Positions 33,240 to 41,953 of a stretch of DNA of 64,000 nt are shown here, in pieces. The stretch is taken from contig CAWICZ010000014.1 of NCBI GenBank assembly GCA_963834825.1, positions 806,001-870,000 of the forward strand, read 5' to 3'. Numbering within the stretch: position 1 is the first letter of the stretch; each line of letters begins with the position of its first letter. The stretch is from JACDAN01 sp963834825. GTDB lineage: Bacteria > Actinomycetota > Thermoleophilia > Gaiellales > Gaiellaceae. The notes under the pieces were generated by a model. The model ran no database searches and was not told where the DNA came from. It saw only the letters and a program-made list of their open reading frames with translations. A program made the translations under genes and the position numbers.

Positions 33240-34593
33240 CCGCGTCCTGGTCGCCAACCGCGGCGAGGTCGCGGTGCGGGTGATCCGCGCGCTCCACGAG
33301 CTCGACATCGAGGCGGTCGCGGTGTATTCGACCGCCGACAGCGAGTCGCTCCATGTCCGGCTCGCCGACCGAGCGGTGTGCGTCGGGCCGCCCCCGGCGC
33401 CCGAGAGCTACCTGCGCATCCCGTCGATCGTGGCCGCCGCGAACACGACCGGATGCCAGGCCGTGCATCCCGGCTGGGGCTTCCTCGCCGAGAACGCCGC
33501 CTTCGCCGAGGCCTGCGCCGACAACGACCTCGTCTTCATCGGCCCGTCGCCGGGCGTCCTGGCGAGGATGGGCGACAAGTCGTCGGCACGGGACGAGATG
33601 GGCGCTGCGCAGGTCCCGCTCGTCCCCGGCACGCCGCCGCTCGGTGCCGACGAAGTCGCGAGCGCCGCCGACGACCTCGGCTTCCCCGTGCTCTTGAAGG
33701 CGGCGGCCGGCGGCGGAGGGAAGGGCATGCGGCTCGTCGGCTCCGCGGACGAGCTCGACGGCGCCTTCGCGACCGCGTCGGCGGAGGCCGAGGCGTCGTT
33801 CGGCGACGGCCGGCTCTACCTCGAGAAGGCGATCGTCCCCGCCCGCCACGTCGAGATCCAGGTGGTCGCGGACGCCCACGGCGGCGTCCTCACGCTCGGC
33901 GAGCGCGAGTGCTCGATCCAGCGGCGGCACCAGAAGCTGATCGAAGAAGCGCCCTCGCCCGCGCTGACGCCGGAGCTCCGCGAGGAGATGGAGACGACCG
34001 TCGAGCGCGCCGCGCAGTCGATCGGCTACACGAGCGCCGGCACGTTCGAGTTCCTGCTCGGTCCCAACGGCGCCTTCTATTTCATCGAGCTGAACGCCCG
34101 ACTCCAGGTCGAGCATCCGGTCAGCGAGCTCGTCTCCGGGATCGATCTCGTCCACGAGCAGGTCCGGATCGCTGCGGGCGAGCCGCTCCAGCAGACGGGC
34201 AGAGCCGAGCTCCGCGGCCACGCGCTCGAGGTGCGCGTCAACGCCGAAGACCCTGAACGCGGCTTTCTGCCCGCGCCCGGCACCGTCACCCGTTTCCGCC
34301 CCCCGCTCGGGCCCGGTGTTCGCGTCGACACCCACGTGGAGGAGGGATCCGTCGTCCCGCCGTACTACGACTCCCTCCTCGCGAAGGTGATCGTCTGGGC
34401 GCCGGATCGCGACGGCGCGCTCGCCCGCGCGCTGCGCGCGCTGAACGAGTTCGAGGTCGGGGGCATCCCGACGACGATCGGCGCGGCGGCTCAGGTGATC
34501 CGCAGCGAGGGGTTCGCGCGAGGCGACTACTCGACGACCTACCTCGACGACGTCATCGGGGCGCCGCCGACCTTGGCCGAGGCCGAGGCATGA
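33229..34593 (+). CDS. accC: Biotin carboxylase subunit
   Basis: ATP-dependent carboxylation of biotin on the carrier encoded just upstream (11-bp overlap). 454 residues, normal. ATP-grasp features: NRVLVANRGEVAVRVIRA, CQAVHPGWGFLAENAAFAEA, AAAGGGGKGMRLV, HVEIQVVADAHG, SIQRRHQKLIEEAP and the catalytic NARLQVEHPVSE. ATG 33229 chosen; the frame extends upstream only as a shadow of the previous gene. It serves either acyl-CoA or pyruvate carboxylation; sequence alone does not decide. Confidence 0.94.
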   Translation: MRFNRVLVANRGEVAVRVIRALHELDIEAVAVYSTADSESLHVRLADRAVCVGPPPAPESYLRIPSIVAAANTTGCQAVHPGWGFLAENAAFAEACADNDLVFIGPSPGVLARMGDKSSARDEMGAAQVPLVPGTPPLGADEVASAADDLGFPVLLKAAAGGGGKGMRLVGSADELDGAFATASAEAEASFGDGRLYLEKAIVPARHVEIQVVADAHGGVLTLGERECSIQRRHQKLIEEAPSPALTPELREEMETTVERAAQSIGYTSAGTFEFLLGPNGAFYFIELNARLQVEHPVSELVSGIDLVHEQVRIAAGEPLQQTGRAELRGHALEVRVNAEDPERGFLPAPGTVTRFRPPLGPGVRVDTHVEEGSVVPPYYDSLLAKVIVWAPDRDGALARALRALNEFEVGGIPTTIGAAAQVIRSEGFARGDYSTTYLDDVIGAPPTLAEAEA

Positions 34594-34979
34594 CGACGAG
34601 CCGTCGCGGCGCGCGCCGGGCCGCGCTGTTCATGCTCTTCCAGTGGGACGTCACGGGCAAGCCGCTCGGCTCGACCTACGAGGGCGAGGTGGACGAGTTC
34701 GCGCGCGACACGGCAACGGCGGTCGCCGAGCGGGCCGACGAGCTCGACCGTCGCATCGACGAGGCGACCGAGGACTGGCCGGCCGACCGCCTCGGCGCCC
34801 TCGAGCGGAACGTGCTCCGGATCGGGATCTATGAGCTGGAGAAGGGCGAGGTCCCGATGGAGGTCGCGATCGACGAGGCCGTTCGGCTCGCGAAGCGCTA
34901 CGCCTCGGACGAGGCCGGAAAGCTCGTGAACGGCATCCTCGGACGGATCGCACGCGAGGGAGCGGCGAGTGAGCGCTGA
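34590..34979 (+). CDS. nusB: Transcription antitermination protein NusB
   Basis: 129 residues, all-helical. Blocks: SRRGARRAALFMLFQWDVTG, LERNVLRIGIYEL and EVAIDEAVRLAKRYASDEAGKLVNGIL (read in pieces). Acts in rRNA antitermination with NusE. ATGA overlap with accC; overlaps the next small gene by 11 bp. Confidence 0.93.
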   Translation: MTTSRRGARRAALFMLFQWDVTGKPLGSTYEGEVDEFARDTATAVAERADELDRRIDEATEDWPADRLGALERNVLRIGIYELEKGEVPMEVAIDEAVRLAKRYASDEAGKLVNGILGRIAREGAASER

Positions 34980-35157
34980 GGAGTCTCTGCGGCAGGCGGA
35001 GGAGCTGATGGAGCGCCTCGAGCAAACCCGCGCACGGCTCGAGGAGACGACCGATCCGGAGACCGCGATCGAGATCCTCAGCGAGCTCGCGGAGATCGCG
35101 AGGGAGATCGAGACGACGCTGTCTCGGGCCAAGCGTGAGGCCGATGCAGGGGCTTGA
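34969..35157 (+). CDS. Small helical protein between nusB and the prenyl synthase
   Basis: 62 residues, nearly all charged helix (RQAEELMERLEQTRARLEE, then SELAEIAREIETTL), likely a coiled coil. Its place matches where xseB (exonuclease VII small subunit) often sits, but the sequence does not show the XseB pattern and no xseA is present. Overlaps nusB and the prenyl synthase start. Function unknown. Confidence 0.6.
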   Translation: MSAEESLRQAEELMERLEQTRARLEETTDPETAIEILSELAEIAREIETTLSRAKREADAGA

Positions 35158-35912
35158 CGAGCTTCGCGCCTCGGTCGAGGCCTGGCTCGACGGGCCTCGA
35201 GCTCTCGCCGGACCTCGGCGGCCTCGAGGAGGCCGCGCGCTACGCGCTCGCCGGCGGCGGCAAGCGGATCCGGCCCGTGCTCTGCCTGGCGACCACGGAC
35301 GCGGCGGGCGGGGCTCCGGACGACGCGTTGTCCGCGGCGGGGGCGGTCGAGCTCATTCACTCCTTCTCCCTCGTACACGACGACCTGCCCGCTCTCGACG
35401 ACGACGAGGAGCGGCGGGGGCGCCCGACGGCGCATGTCCGATTCGGCGAGGCGCACGCGATCCTGGCCGGAGATGCGCTCCTGACTGAGGCATTCGCGCT
35501 CGCGCTCCGCTACCCGACGACCGAGATCGCCAAGGAGCTCGCGTTTGCGACCTCCGGGATGATCGGAGGCCAATACCTCGACGTGAACGGCGCCCGGCGT
35601 GACCGCGCCGAGCTGAATCGTCTGAAGACGGGACGGCTGTTCGAGGCATCCGTCGGCTGCGGGCTCTGGGTGGCCGGCGTTCCCGAGGACGAGCAGGGCC
35701 CCTGGCGGGCGTTCGGCGGCGACTACGGCAGCCTGTATCAGGTCATCGACGACCTGCTCGACGACGACGGTCTCGTCAACGAGCTCGGAGCGGACGGCAC
35801 GCGGACGCTCGCCGCCGAGACCGAGGAGTCAGCCCGGTCGCGTCTCGAGGCAATCGACGCGGACACGTCCGTGCTCGACCTGCTCGTGGACGAGCTCTCC
35901 GCGCGCGCCTAG
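35144..35912 (+). pseudogene. ispA: Short-chain polyprenyl diphosphate synthase with an N-terminal frameshift
   Basis: The main frame carries the family features: YALAGGGKRIRPVL, first Asp-rich motif HDDLPALDDDEERRGRPT, KTGRLFEAS and the second motif YQVIDDLLDDDG. This fits farnesyl or geranylgeranyl diphosphate synthase. In this frame only a weak TTG (35154) is available. ATG 35144 in the neighbouring frame gives MQGLDELRASVEAWLDG, a proper N-terminus; one extra base near 35195 would join the two. Joined length is about 255, shorter than the usual 290. Error or real frameshift cannot be separated here. Confidence 0.75.
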
Positions 35913-36724
35913 CACTCGCCGTAGCCGTACTCGCGCACCTTCTCGCAGAACTCCTGCTCGTCTGCCGTGAAGAAGTGGCGGAGGCTGTTCGGCTTCCGAA
36001 GGTAGTAGAGGTAGTTTCGGGGCGCCGGCCTGGCGGCCGCCCGCATCGAGGGCACGCCCGGGTTTCCGATCGGAGTCGGCGGTAGGCCTTTGAAACGGCG
36101 CGTGTTGTAGCGCGAGTTGCTCCGCAGCTGTCGTCTGGTCAGCGGGCGGTTCCCGGGGATGCCGAGCCCGTAGCGCAGCGTCGCGTCGATTCCGAGCGGC
36201 ATGTCGCGATCGAGGCGGTTGTAGATGACCGCGGAGACGAGGCGCCGCTCGGCCGGCACCGCGGTCTCCCGCTCGATCATCGAGGCGATCGTCAGGACGT
36301 CGTATGCCGTTCTGCCGCGCGCGCGGGCGCGCCGCAGGTCGATCGTGCGCCAACGTTCTTCGAACGCGGCGATCTGCTTCTCGACCAGCTCCGGTGCCGC
36401 AGTGAACTGCGTGAACTCGTACAGCGACGGGAACAGAAAGCCCTCGACGCTGCGCCGCTTCAGGAACGGCCGGAACGCGCGTGGAGCCCGGGCCCGTCCG
36501 GTCGCCGCCTTGTAGGCGACGCCGGTCAGGCGCGGCGTGACGTCGCGCTTCCGGATCGCGATCTTCCGGACCTCGGACACGCGGTCGGCCATCTGTCGGG
36601 CGCTGAAGCCCTCCGGAAAGACGATGCGCAGGGTCACGGGGGGCGCCGTCGCGGCGGCCGCTTCGAACGCGCAGACCGCAAGGGCGAGGGCAGCGAGCAG
36701 GGCGACGGCCTGACCCCGAACCAT
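35909..36724 (-). CDS. Second MltG-like endolytic transglycosylase
   Basis: 271 residues. A signal-like hydrophobic start (AVALLAALALAVCAFEAA) leads into a YceG/MltG domain: LRIVFPEGFSARQMADRV, VEGFLFPSLYEF, the catalytic Glu in IASMIERET, GLPPTPIGNPGVPSM near the end. It is a diverged paralogue of the mltG at 24440-25375. ATG 36724 follows TAGGCT by 7 nt. It faces tlyA from a shared promoter core and overlaps the prenyl synthase end by 4 bp. Confidence 0.9.
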   Translation of the reverse strand: MVRGQAVALLAALALAVCAFEAAAATAPPVTLRIVFPEGFSARQMADRVSEVRKIAIRKRDVTPRLTGVAYKAATGRARAPRAFRPFLKRRSVEGFLFPSLYEFTQFTAAPELVEKQIAAFEERWRTIDLRRARARGRTAYDVLTIASMIERETAVPAERRLVSAVIYNRLDRDMPLGIDATLRYGLGIPGNRPLTRRQLRSNSRYNTRRFKGLPPTPIGNPGVPSMRAAARPAPRNYLYYLRKPNSLRHFFTADEQEFCEKVREYGYGEC

Positions 36725-36730
36725 CCCCTT

Positions 36731-36737
36731 TAGCCTA
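36731..36737. promoter_or_regulatory. Shared back-to-back -10 core for mltG2 and tlyA
   Basis: TAGCCTA reads TAGCCT on the + strand, 7 nt before ATG 36744, and TAGGCT on the - strand, 7 nt before ATG 36724. Exactly symmetric. Confidence 0.55.
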
Positions 36738-36743
36738 CGCGCG

Positions 36744-37505
36744 ATGAAGAAACGCCTCGACGTCCTGCTCGTGGAACGTGGGCTCGCCGAGTCCCGCGCC
36801 CAGGCGCAGGCACTCGTGATGGCGGGCAGGGTGCCCGGCTTCGACAAGGCCGGGCAGCAGGTCGACGAGGCCGCGGAGCTCGAGTTGACCGCTACGCAAC
36901 GATTCGTCTCCCGCGGCGGCGAGAAGCTCGACCATGCGCTCGAGGCGTTTGGCGTCGACGTCGCGGGTCGGGCGGCTCTCGACATCGGTGCCTCGACGGG
37001 CGGCTTCACCGACGTTCTGCTGCGGCGCGGCGTCGAGCGTGTGATCGCCCTCGACGTCGGACGCGGCCAGCTACACGAGCGTGTGCGCGAGGATCCGCGC
37101 GTGACCGTGATGGACGGCGTCAATGCCCGGCATCTCACCGAGCTTCCGTTTGAGCCCGAGCTCGTCGTCGCCGACGTGTCGTTCATCTCGCTGCGGCAGG
37201 CGCTTCCGCCGGCCCTCCTGCTCGCGCGCCCGGGGTGGGAGGCGATCGTCCTCGTCAAGCCGCAGTTCGAGGCTGGAAGAGCAGACGTCAAGGGCGGCGT
37301 CGTTCGTGATCCCGCTGTCCGGGCGCGCGTGCTCCGGGAGGTCGCGGAGGCCGCGCTCGCCTGGGAGGCGGCGACCGCCGGTGTGGCGGACTCGGGGCTT
37401 CCAGGCCCGAAGGGCAACCGCGAGTCGTTCCTCCACCTTGTCCACGAGGCCGAGCCCGAGCTGCCGCCCGAGCTCGACGACTGGATTGCCGATGCCGTCG
37501 GTTGA
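36744..37505 (+). CDS. tlyA: TlyA-family rRNA 2'-O-methyltransferase
   Basis: 253 residues: N-terminal S4 RNA-binding domain (KKRLDVLLVERGLAESRAQA), then an FtsJ-like methyltransferase with ALDIGASTGGFTDVLL, VIALDVGRGQL, VVADVSFISL and VKPQFEAG. In mycobacteria TlyA methylates 16S and 23S rRNA and affects capreomycin sensitivity. First of the tlyA-NAD kinase-recN-steA-steB block; overlaps the NAD kinase by 14 bp. Confidence 0.93.
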   Translation: MKKRLDVLLVERGLAESRAQAQALVMAGRVPGFDKAGQQVDEAAELELTATQRFVSRGGEKLDHALEAFGVDVAGRAALDIGASTGGFTDVLLRRGVERVIALDVGRGQLHERVREDPRVTVMDGVNARHLTELPFEPELVVADVSFISLRQALPPALLLARPGWEAIVLVKPQFEAGRADVKGGVVRDPAVRARVLREVAEAALAWEAATAGVADSGLPGPKGNRESFLHLVHEAEPELPPELDDWIADAVG

Positions 37506-38274
37506 CCGCGCGACGGTCGTCGCACACGGCCGCCCGGAGAAGGTCGCGGAGGCCCGCTCGAGAGTCGAGCAGCTGGCCCGCGAGGCCGAGGTGGAACTGG
37601 TCGAAGCCGACGACGTCGATCTCGCGGTCGTCCTCGGGGGAGACGGCACGATGCTCCGCGCGCTCAAGCGCTTCCTCGGCACAGGCGTCCCGGTGCTCGG
37701 GATCAACTTCGGCCGGGTCGGCTTCCTCACGGGGATCCAGCACGACGAGCTCGAGGCGGGGCTTCGGCGTGCCTTCGACGGCGAGTTCGTCACCTACGAG
37801 CTTCCCTCACTCGAAGCGGAGACGGGCGGCGAGCGGCATCCCGCGGTCAACGACGTCGTCGCCGCGAGCGCCTCCCTCGGACGAATGGTCGAGCTGCAGT
37901 GGTCGATCGCCGGGGAGGACCTGGGGACAGTCCCTTGCGACGGCGTGATCAGCTCGACGCCGACCGGCTCGACCGCGTACAACCTCTCGAATGGGGGCCC
38001 GGTGCTCGTCTGGGGCCTTGACGCGATGGCGATCACGTTCGTCGCACCGCACTCGCTGCACGCCCGCCCGCTGGTCGTCCCGCGAAGCGGCGACCTCCAG
38101 GTCACAAACCTGACCAGGGACGTTCAGGTGGGCGTGCTGGCCGACGGCCACCAGATCGGCGAGCTCGGTGAGAGCGACACGGTGACGATCCGGCTCGCGG
38201 ACGCGAAGAGCCTGCTCGCGACGCTGCCGGAATCGACCTTCTTCCGGCGCTACGGCGACACGTTCGCGTCCTAG
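37492..38274 (+). CDS. nadK: NAD kinase
   Basis: Phosphorylates NAD to NADP. 260 residues. Signatures LAVVLGGDGTMLRALKRF, GINFGRVGFLT, and the substrate loop STPTGSTAYNLSNGGP. ATG 37492 lies inside the tlyA end. Same order (Rv1694-Rv1695) in M. tuberculosis. Confidence 0.95.
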   Translation: MPSVDRATVVAHGRPEKVAEARSRVEQLAREAEVELVEADDVDLAVVLGGDGTMLRALKRFLGTGVPVLGINFGRVGFLTGIQHDELEAGLRRAFDGEFVTYELPSLEAETGGERHPAVNDVVAASASLGRMVELQWSIAGEDLGTVPCDGVISSTPTGSTAYNLSNGGPVLVWGLDAMAITFVAPHSLHARPLVVPRSGDLQVTNLTRDVQVGVLADGHQIGELGESDTVTIRLADAKSLLATLPESTFFRRYGDTFAS

Positions 38275-38282
38275 GCGCGGCG

Positions 38283-38288
38283 TACCAT
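38283..38288 (+). promoter_or_regulatory. -10 box of recN
   Basis: TACCAT ends 7 nt before GTG 38296. Confidence 0.35.
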
Positions 38289-38295
38289 CGCGCGG

Positions 38296-39930
38296 GTGCT
38301 GCGGCGGCTGCGCATCGAGAACCTGGTCCTGATCCGTGAGGCCGAGCTCGAGCTCTCCACAGGTCTGAACGCGATCACCGGCGAGACAGGGGCCGGGAAG
38401 ACCATCCTCGCCCAGGCGATCGGGCTGCTGCTGGGTGCCAAGGGCGACGCCAAGGCGATCGGGCCTGACGCAGACGAGGCCTACGTCGAGGCCGAGTTCG
38501 ACGTGCCGGAGGGATTCTTCGAGGAGGAGGGGCTCGAGGCGCTCGCCGAGCTTCGCCCGGAGGACGAGCCGAGCCTCGTCATCGCGCGGCGGATCTTCGC
38601 CGACGGCCGGACCCGGGCATACGCCTGGGGGCGGGCCGCCGCTCGGGAGGACATGGCCGCGGCGAGTGAGCTCCTGGTCGGCATGTCTGGCCAGTTCGAG
38701 CAGCGCCGGCTTGCGCGGCCCGCGTACCAGCTGGACGTGCTCGACTCGTTCGTCGGCGATGAACAGCTTCGCCGGCGGGCCGCATTGCGTTCCGCCTGGC
38801 GTCGGCTCGGAGCGGCCCGACGCCGGCGCGACGAGCTCGCTCGGGACGCCGAGGTTGCCGAGGCCCGGCTCGCGGAGCTTCAGGCGCTCGTGGAGGAGAC
38901 GGCGGGGCTCGAGAAAGACACCGAGTCGACCCTCCTCGCCGAGCGCGAGCGCCTCCGGCACCTCACCGAGCTCGCCGAGGGCGCGAGTGCGGCGGCAGAG
39001 GCCCTCGCACCGGAGGACGGTGAGGGCGCCGCCGAGCTCACCGCCAGGGCCGAGCGCGCGATCGCGCCGCTCGAGCGGATCGCCCCGGAGCTGGCGCCGG
39101 CCGGGGGCGAGCTGCGCTCGGTAGCCGTACAGCTGCGCGAGACCGCCGCCGAGCTGCGCTCGTTCCTCGCCAATCTCGAAGCGGAGCCGAGCCGGCTGGA
39201 GCACGTCGAGGGAGAGCTCGACCGGATCGCCGTCGCGACGCGGCGCTTCGGCTTCGGTTCCTACGACGAGCTCCTGGAGCGCTCCGCCGCGGCCCGCGCC
39301 GAGCTCGAGAGCCGCGAGGAAGGCGCCGATCCCGAGGCGGAAGCCGAGGCCGCGGTCGTGGAGGCCCAGGCCACGGTCGACGAGCTCGCCGCCGAGCTTC
39401 GGGACGCCCGTCGCGCCGGCGCGAAGCCGTTCGCGAAGGCGGTCGCCTCCGAGCTCGAGGGCATCGGCCTCGGCCAGGGCGAGCTCCACGTCGAGCTCGG
39501 AGATCTCCCGGCGGGACTCGGCAACACCGGCGCGGACACGGCGACGTTCCTGATTCGGCCGAACCCCGGCCTGCCGTTCGCCCCCGTCGCCGAGACGGCG
39601 TCGGGCGGCGAGCTCTCGCGGATCGCGCTCGCGATCGCCGCGGCTGCCGGCGGCAAGATGACGTTCGTCTTCGACGAGATCGATGCGGGCATCGGCGGCG
39701 GAACGGCGCATGCCGTTGCGCAGTCGCTGCGGCGCCTCGCCGAGCGCTCGCAGATCGTCACGATTACGCACCTTCCGCAGATCGCGAGCGTCGCCGATCG
39801 ACACTTCAGCGTCGAGAAGGTGGCCGGCGATCCGACGCACACCTCGATCAAGGCGCTGGACGACGACGAACGGCGAGACGAACTAGAACGTATGCTCGGC
39901 GGTCGAGAATTTCTCTCGACCGTTAGATGA
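38296..39930 (+). CDS. recN: DNA repair protein RecN
   Basis: SMC-like ATPase for double-strand-break repair. 544 residues. Walker A ITGETGAGKTILAQA near residue 30; central coiled coil (about 150-360, Glu/Ala/Arg-rich); ABC signature TASGGELSRIALAI; Walker B MTFVFDEIDAGIGG; H-loop ITHLPQIAS. GTG start; ATGA overlap with steA. Confidence 0.95.
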   Translation: MLRRLRIENLVLIREAELELSTGLNAITGETGAGKTILAQAIGLLLGAKGDAKAIGPDADEAYVEAEFDVPEGFFEEEGLEALAELRPEDEPSLVIARRIFADGRTRAYAWGRAAAREDMAAASELLVGMSGQFEQRRLARPAYQLDVLDSFVGDEQLRRRAALRSAWRRLGAARRRRDELARDAEVAEARLAELQALVEETAGLEKDTESTLLAERERLRHLTELAEGASAAAEALAPEDGEGAAELTARAERAIAPLERIAPELAPAGGELRSVAVQLRETAAELRSFLANLEAEPSRLEHVEGELDRIAVATRRFGFGSYDELLERSAAARAELESREEGADPEAEAEAAVVEAQATVDELAAELRDARRAGAKPFAKAVASELEGIGLGQGELHVELGDLPAGLGNTGADTATFLIRPNPGLPFAPVAETASGGELSRIALAIAAAAGGKMTFVFDEIDAGIGGGTAHAVAQSLRRLAERSQIVTITHLPQIASVADRHFSVEKVAGDPTHTSIKALDDDERRDELERMLGGREFLSTVR

Positions 39931-41060
39931 GCTTCGTCGAGTACACAGGCACAGCGCGGCTCGATAGGCGGACGAAGCACCTCGTTCGCCGCCTCTCGCC
40001 CGACGACATCGCGATCATCGACCACGCGGATCTCGACCGGGTGTCGGCCGAGGAGCTGCTCGAGTCGGGCATCCGGGTCGTGATCAACGTCGCCGAGTCC
40101 CAGACCGGCCGGTTCCCGAACCCCGGCCCGCTGCTGCTCGTCCGCGGCGGCGTCCGCCTCATTGACGCGCCTGGATCCGACCTGTTCGAGAAGGTCAGTG
40201 ACGGCGAGCCGCTGACCGTGCGCGGAGCCGGGCTCTTCCGGAACGGGACACGGCTGGTCGCCGGCCGCGAGCTGCACGCAGACGACCTCTCCGACGCCCT
40301 TCGCGACCAGCAGAGCCGCGTCACCGACGCGCTCGAGTCCTTCGCCGAGAACACCATGCGCTACCTGCGCGACGAGGGGCGGCTGCTCTCCGAGGGCATC
40401 GGCTTCCCGGCGCTCGAGACTCGCTTTCGCGACCGGCACGCCCTCGTCGTCGTTCGCGGGCCGGGGCACAAGCGCGACCTCCGGATCGTCCGTCCCTATG
40501 TGCGGGACTTCCGGCCCGTGCTCGTCGCCGTCGACGGAGGCGCCGATGCGCTGCTCGAGGCCGGGTACAAGCCCGACGTGATCGTCGGAGACATGGACTC
40601 GGTTTCCGACGAGGCCCTGCGCTCCGGCGCCGAGCTGGTCGTGCACGCCTACGAGAACGGAAAAGCGCCGGGCTCCGATCGTCTCCGCGCACTCGGGCTC
40701 GGCTACCACGTCGTCCCCGCGCCCGCGACGAGCGAAGACGTCGCGCTGCTGCTCGCCTACGAGAAGGGCGCCGAGCTGATCATCGCCGTCGGCGCCCACT
40801 TCAACCTGATCGAGTTCCTCGAGCGCAACCGCGAGGGGATGTCGTCGACCTTCCTGACCCGCCTGAGAGTGGGTGAGATCCTCGTCGACGCGAAAGGCGT
40901 CTCACGCCTCGTCAGCCGTCAGGTCGGGCTCTGGCCTCTGGTCGCCTTCGCGCTTGCCGGGTTGGGCGCCCTCGTCGTTGCCGTCCTCGTCTCACCGCAG
41001 CTCCGATCGTTCTTCGAACTGCTTGGACTGCGGCTCCGCGACGTTCTCGGCCTAGGCTAA
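39927..41060 (+). CDS. steA: SteA-like protein (thiamin pyrophosphokinase-like fold)
   Basis: 377 residues. Actinobacterial SteA family, linked in Corynebacterium to cell division and envelope integrity together with SteB. The middle part has the TPK-like nucleotide fold: ALVVVRGPGHKRDLRIVRPY, LVAVDGGADALLEAGYKPD, VIVGDMDSVSD. One membrane helix near the C-terminus (WPLVAFALAGLGALVVAVLV). Follows recN as in mycobacteria (Rv1697 position). The gene name rests on family and order. Confidence 0.85.
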   Translation: MSFVEYTGTARLDRRTKHLVRRLSPDDIAIIDHADLDRVSAEELLESGIRVVINVAESQTGRFPNPGPLLLVRGGVRLIDAPGSDLFEKVSDGEPLTVRGAGLFRNGTRLVAGRELHADDLSDALRDQQSRVTDALESFAENTMRYLRDEGRLLSEGIGFPALETRFRDRHALVVVRGPGHKRDLRIVRPYVRDFRPVLVAVDGGADALLEAGYKPDVIVGDMDSVSDEALRSGAELVVHAYENGKAPGSDRLRALGLGYHVVPAPATSEDVALLLAYEKGAELIIAVGAHFNLIEFLERNREGMSSTFLTRLRVGEILVDAKGVSRLVSRQVGLWPLVAFALAGLGALVVAVLVSPQLRSFFELLGLRLRDVLGLG

Positions 41061-41068
41061 GCGCCGAA

Positions 41069-41953
41069 TTGTTCGACCTCCGCTACCACGTCGCCTCGCT
41101 GGCGGCCGTCTTCCTCGCGCTCGTGATCGGGATCCTCGTCGGCGTCGGGATCGCGTCGCAGACCTCGGTCGAGGAGAGCGAGCGGAGGGTCCTGCAGGAC
41201 CAGATCGCGCGTCTGGAGCGGGAGCGCGACAGCCGGGCCGCCGAAGCCGACCAGCTGCGCCGTCAGCAGACGGCGTCTGCCACGTACATCGAGCGGTCAT
41301 ATCCGGCCGTGATGGAGGGGCGCCTGCGAGGCGTGCGGGTCGCCCTGCTCTTCATCGGGCCGGAGGATCCCGCGCTCGAAGCGGCCGTCACCCAGACCCT
41401 GGAGGACGCATCGGCGCCGGGGCTCGTACGGATGCGGGCTCTCCTGCTGCCCGTGGACGCGGAAGCGGTCACCGGTCCGCTGGAGGCCGACCAGGGCGCA
41501 ACGCTGGCGCTCGAGGAAGTCGGCCGCCGCCTCGGCCGAGAGTTCGTGGCCGGCGGTGAGACGCCGTTCTGGGACGCGCTTGCCGAGGTGATCGTCGAGG
41601 ACAACCTCGGCGGCAGTAGCGAAGAGGTCGACGCGGTCGTCGTCGTCCACACGGCCCGAATCAACGACGCGCCGACGGCGCGGTTCGTCTCCGGCCTCTA
41701 CGCGGGGATCGCGGGCAGCGGTGCGCCCGCAGTCGGCGTTGAAGGGATGAACGCCCAGCCCTCCCGGATCGCCGTCTACCGAGGGGCGGGGCTCTCGACA
41801 GTCGACTCCGTCGACACGGCGGTCGGCCGCGTCGCCTTGGCCGAGCTTCTCCGCGGCGGGCCCGAGGGGAACTACGGCGTCAAGTCGACCGCGGAGGACG
41901 GCTCCGTGCCGCAGCTCGAGCCGCTGCCGCTCGCCCCGGTTCCCGGTGGCTAG
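41069..41953 (+). CDS. steB: SteB/MctB-family envelope protein
   Basis: 294 residues. It starts FDLRYHVASLAAVFLALVIG, the hallmark of the copper transporter MctB/SteB family, with one membrane helix (about 10-30), followed by a coiled coil (ESERRVLQDQIARLERERD) and an extracytoplasmic domain. In M. tuberculosis the homologue at this locus (Rv1698) is a copper-related outer-membrane channel; in Corynebacterium it partners SteA. TTG start with TAGGCT 10 nt upstream. Overlaps the next gene by 8 bp. Confidence 0.87.
   Translation: MFDLRYHVASLAAVFLALVIGILVGVGIASQTSVEESERRVLQDQIARLERERDSRAAEADQLRRQQTASATYIERSYPAVMEGRLRGVRVALLFIGPEDPALEAAVTQTLEDASAPGLVRMRALLLPVDAEAVTGPLEADQGATLALEEVGRRLGREFVAGGETPFWDALAEVIVEDNLGGSSEEVDAVVVVHTARINDAPTARFVSGLYAGIAGSGAPAVGVEGMNAQPSRIAVYRGAGLSTVDSVDTAVGRVALAELLRGGPEGNYGVKSTAEDGSVPQLEPLPLAPVPGG

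Noticed and set aside
34969..35157. xseB (exonuclease VII small subunit)
   Set aside because: Position fits, but the XseB sequence pattern is not visible and xseA is absent; left unnamed.
35909..37525. 538-codon minus-strand ORF extending mltG2 upstream
   Set aside because: The Ser/Arg-rich extension is the shadow of tlyA; the signal-like start at 36724 fits the family.
37807..39840. 677-codon antisense ORF under nadK and recN
   Set aside because: Same reason; recN and nadK motifs are intact on the + strand.
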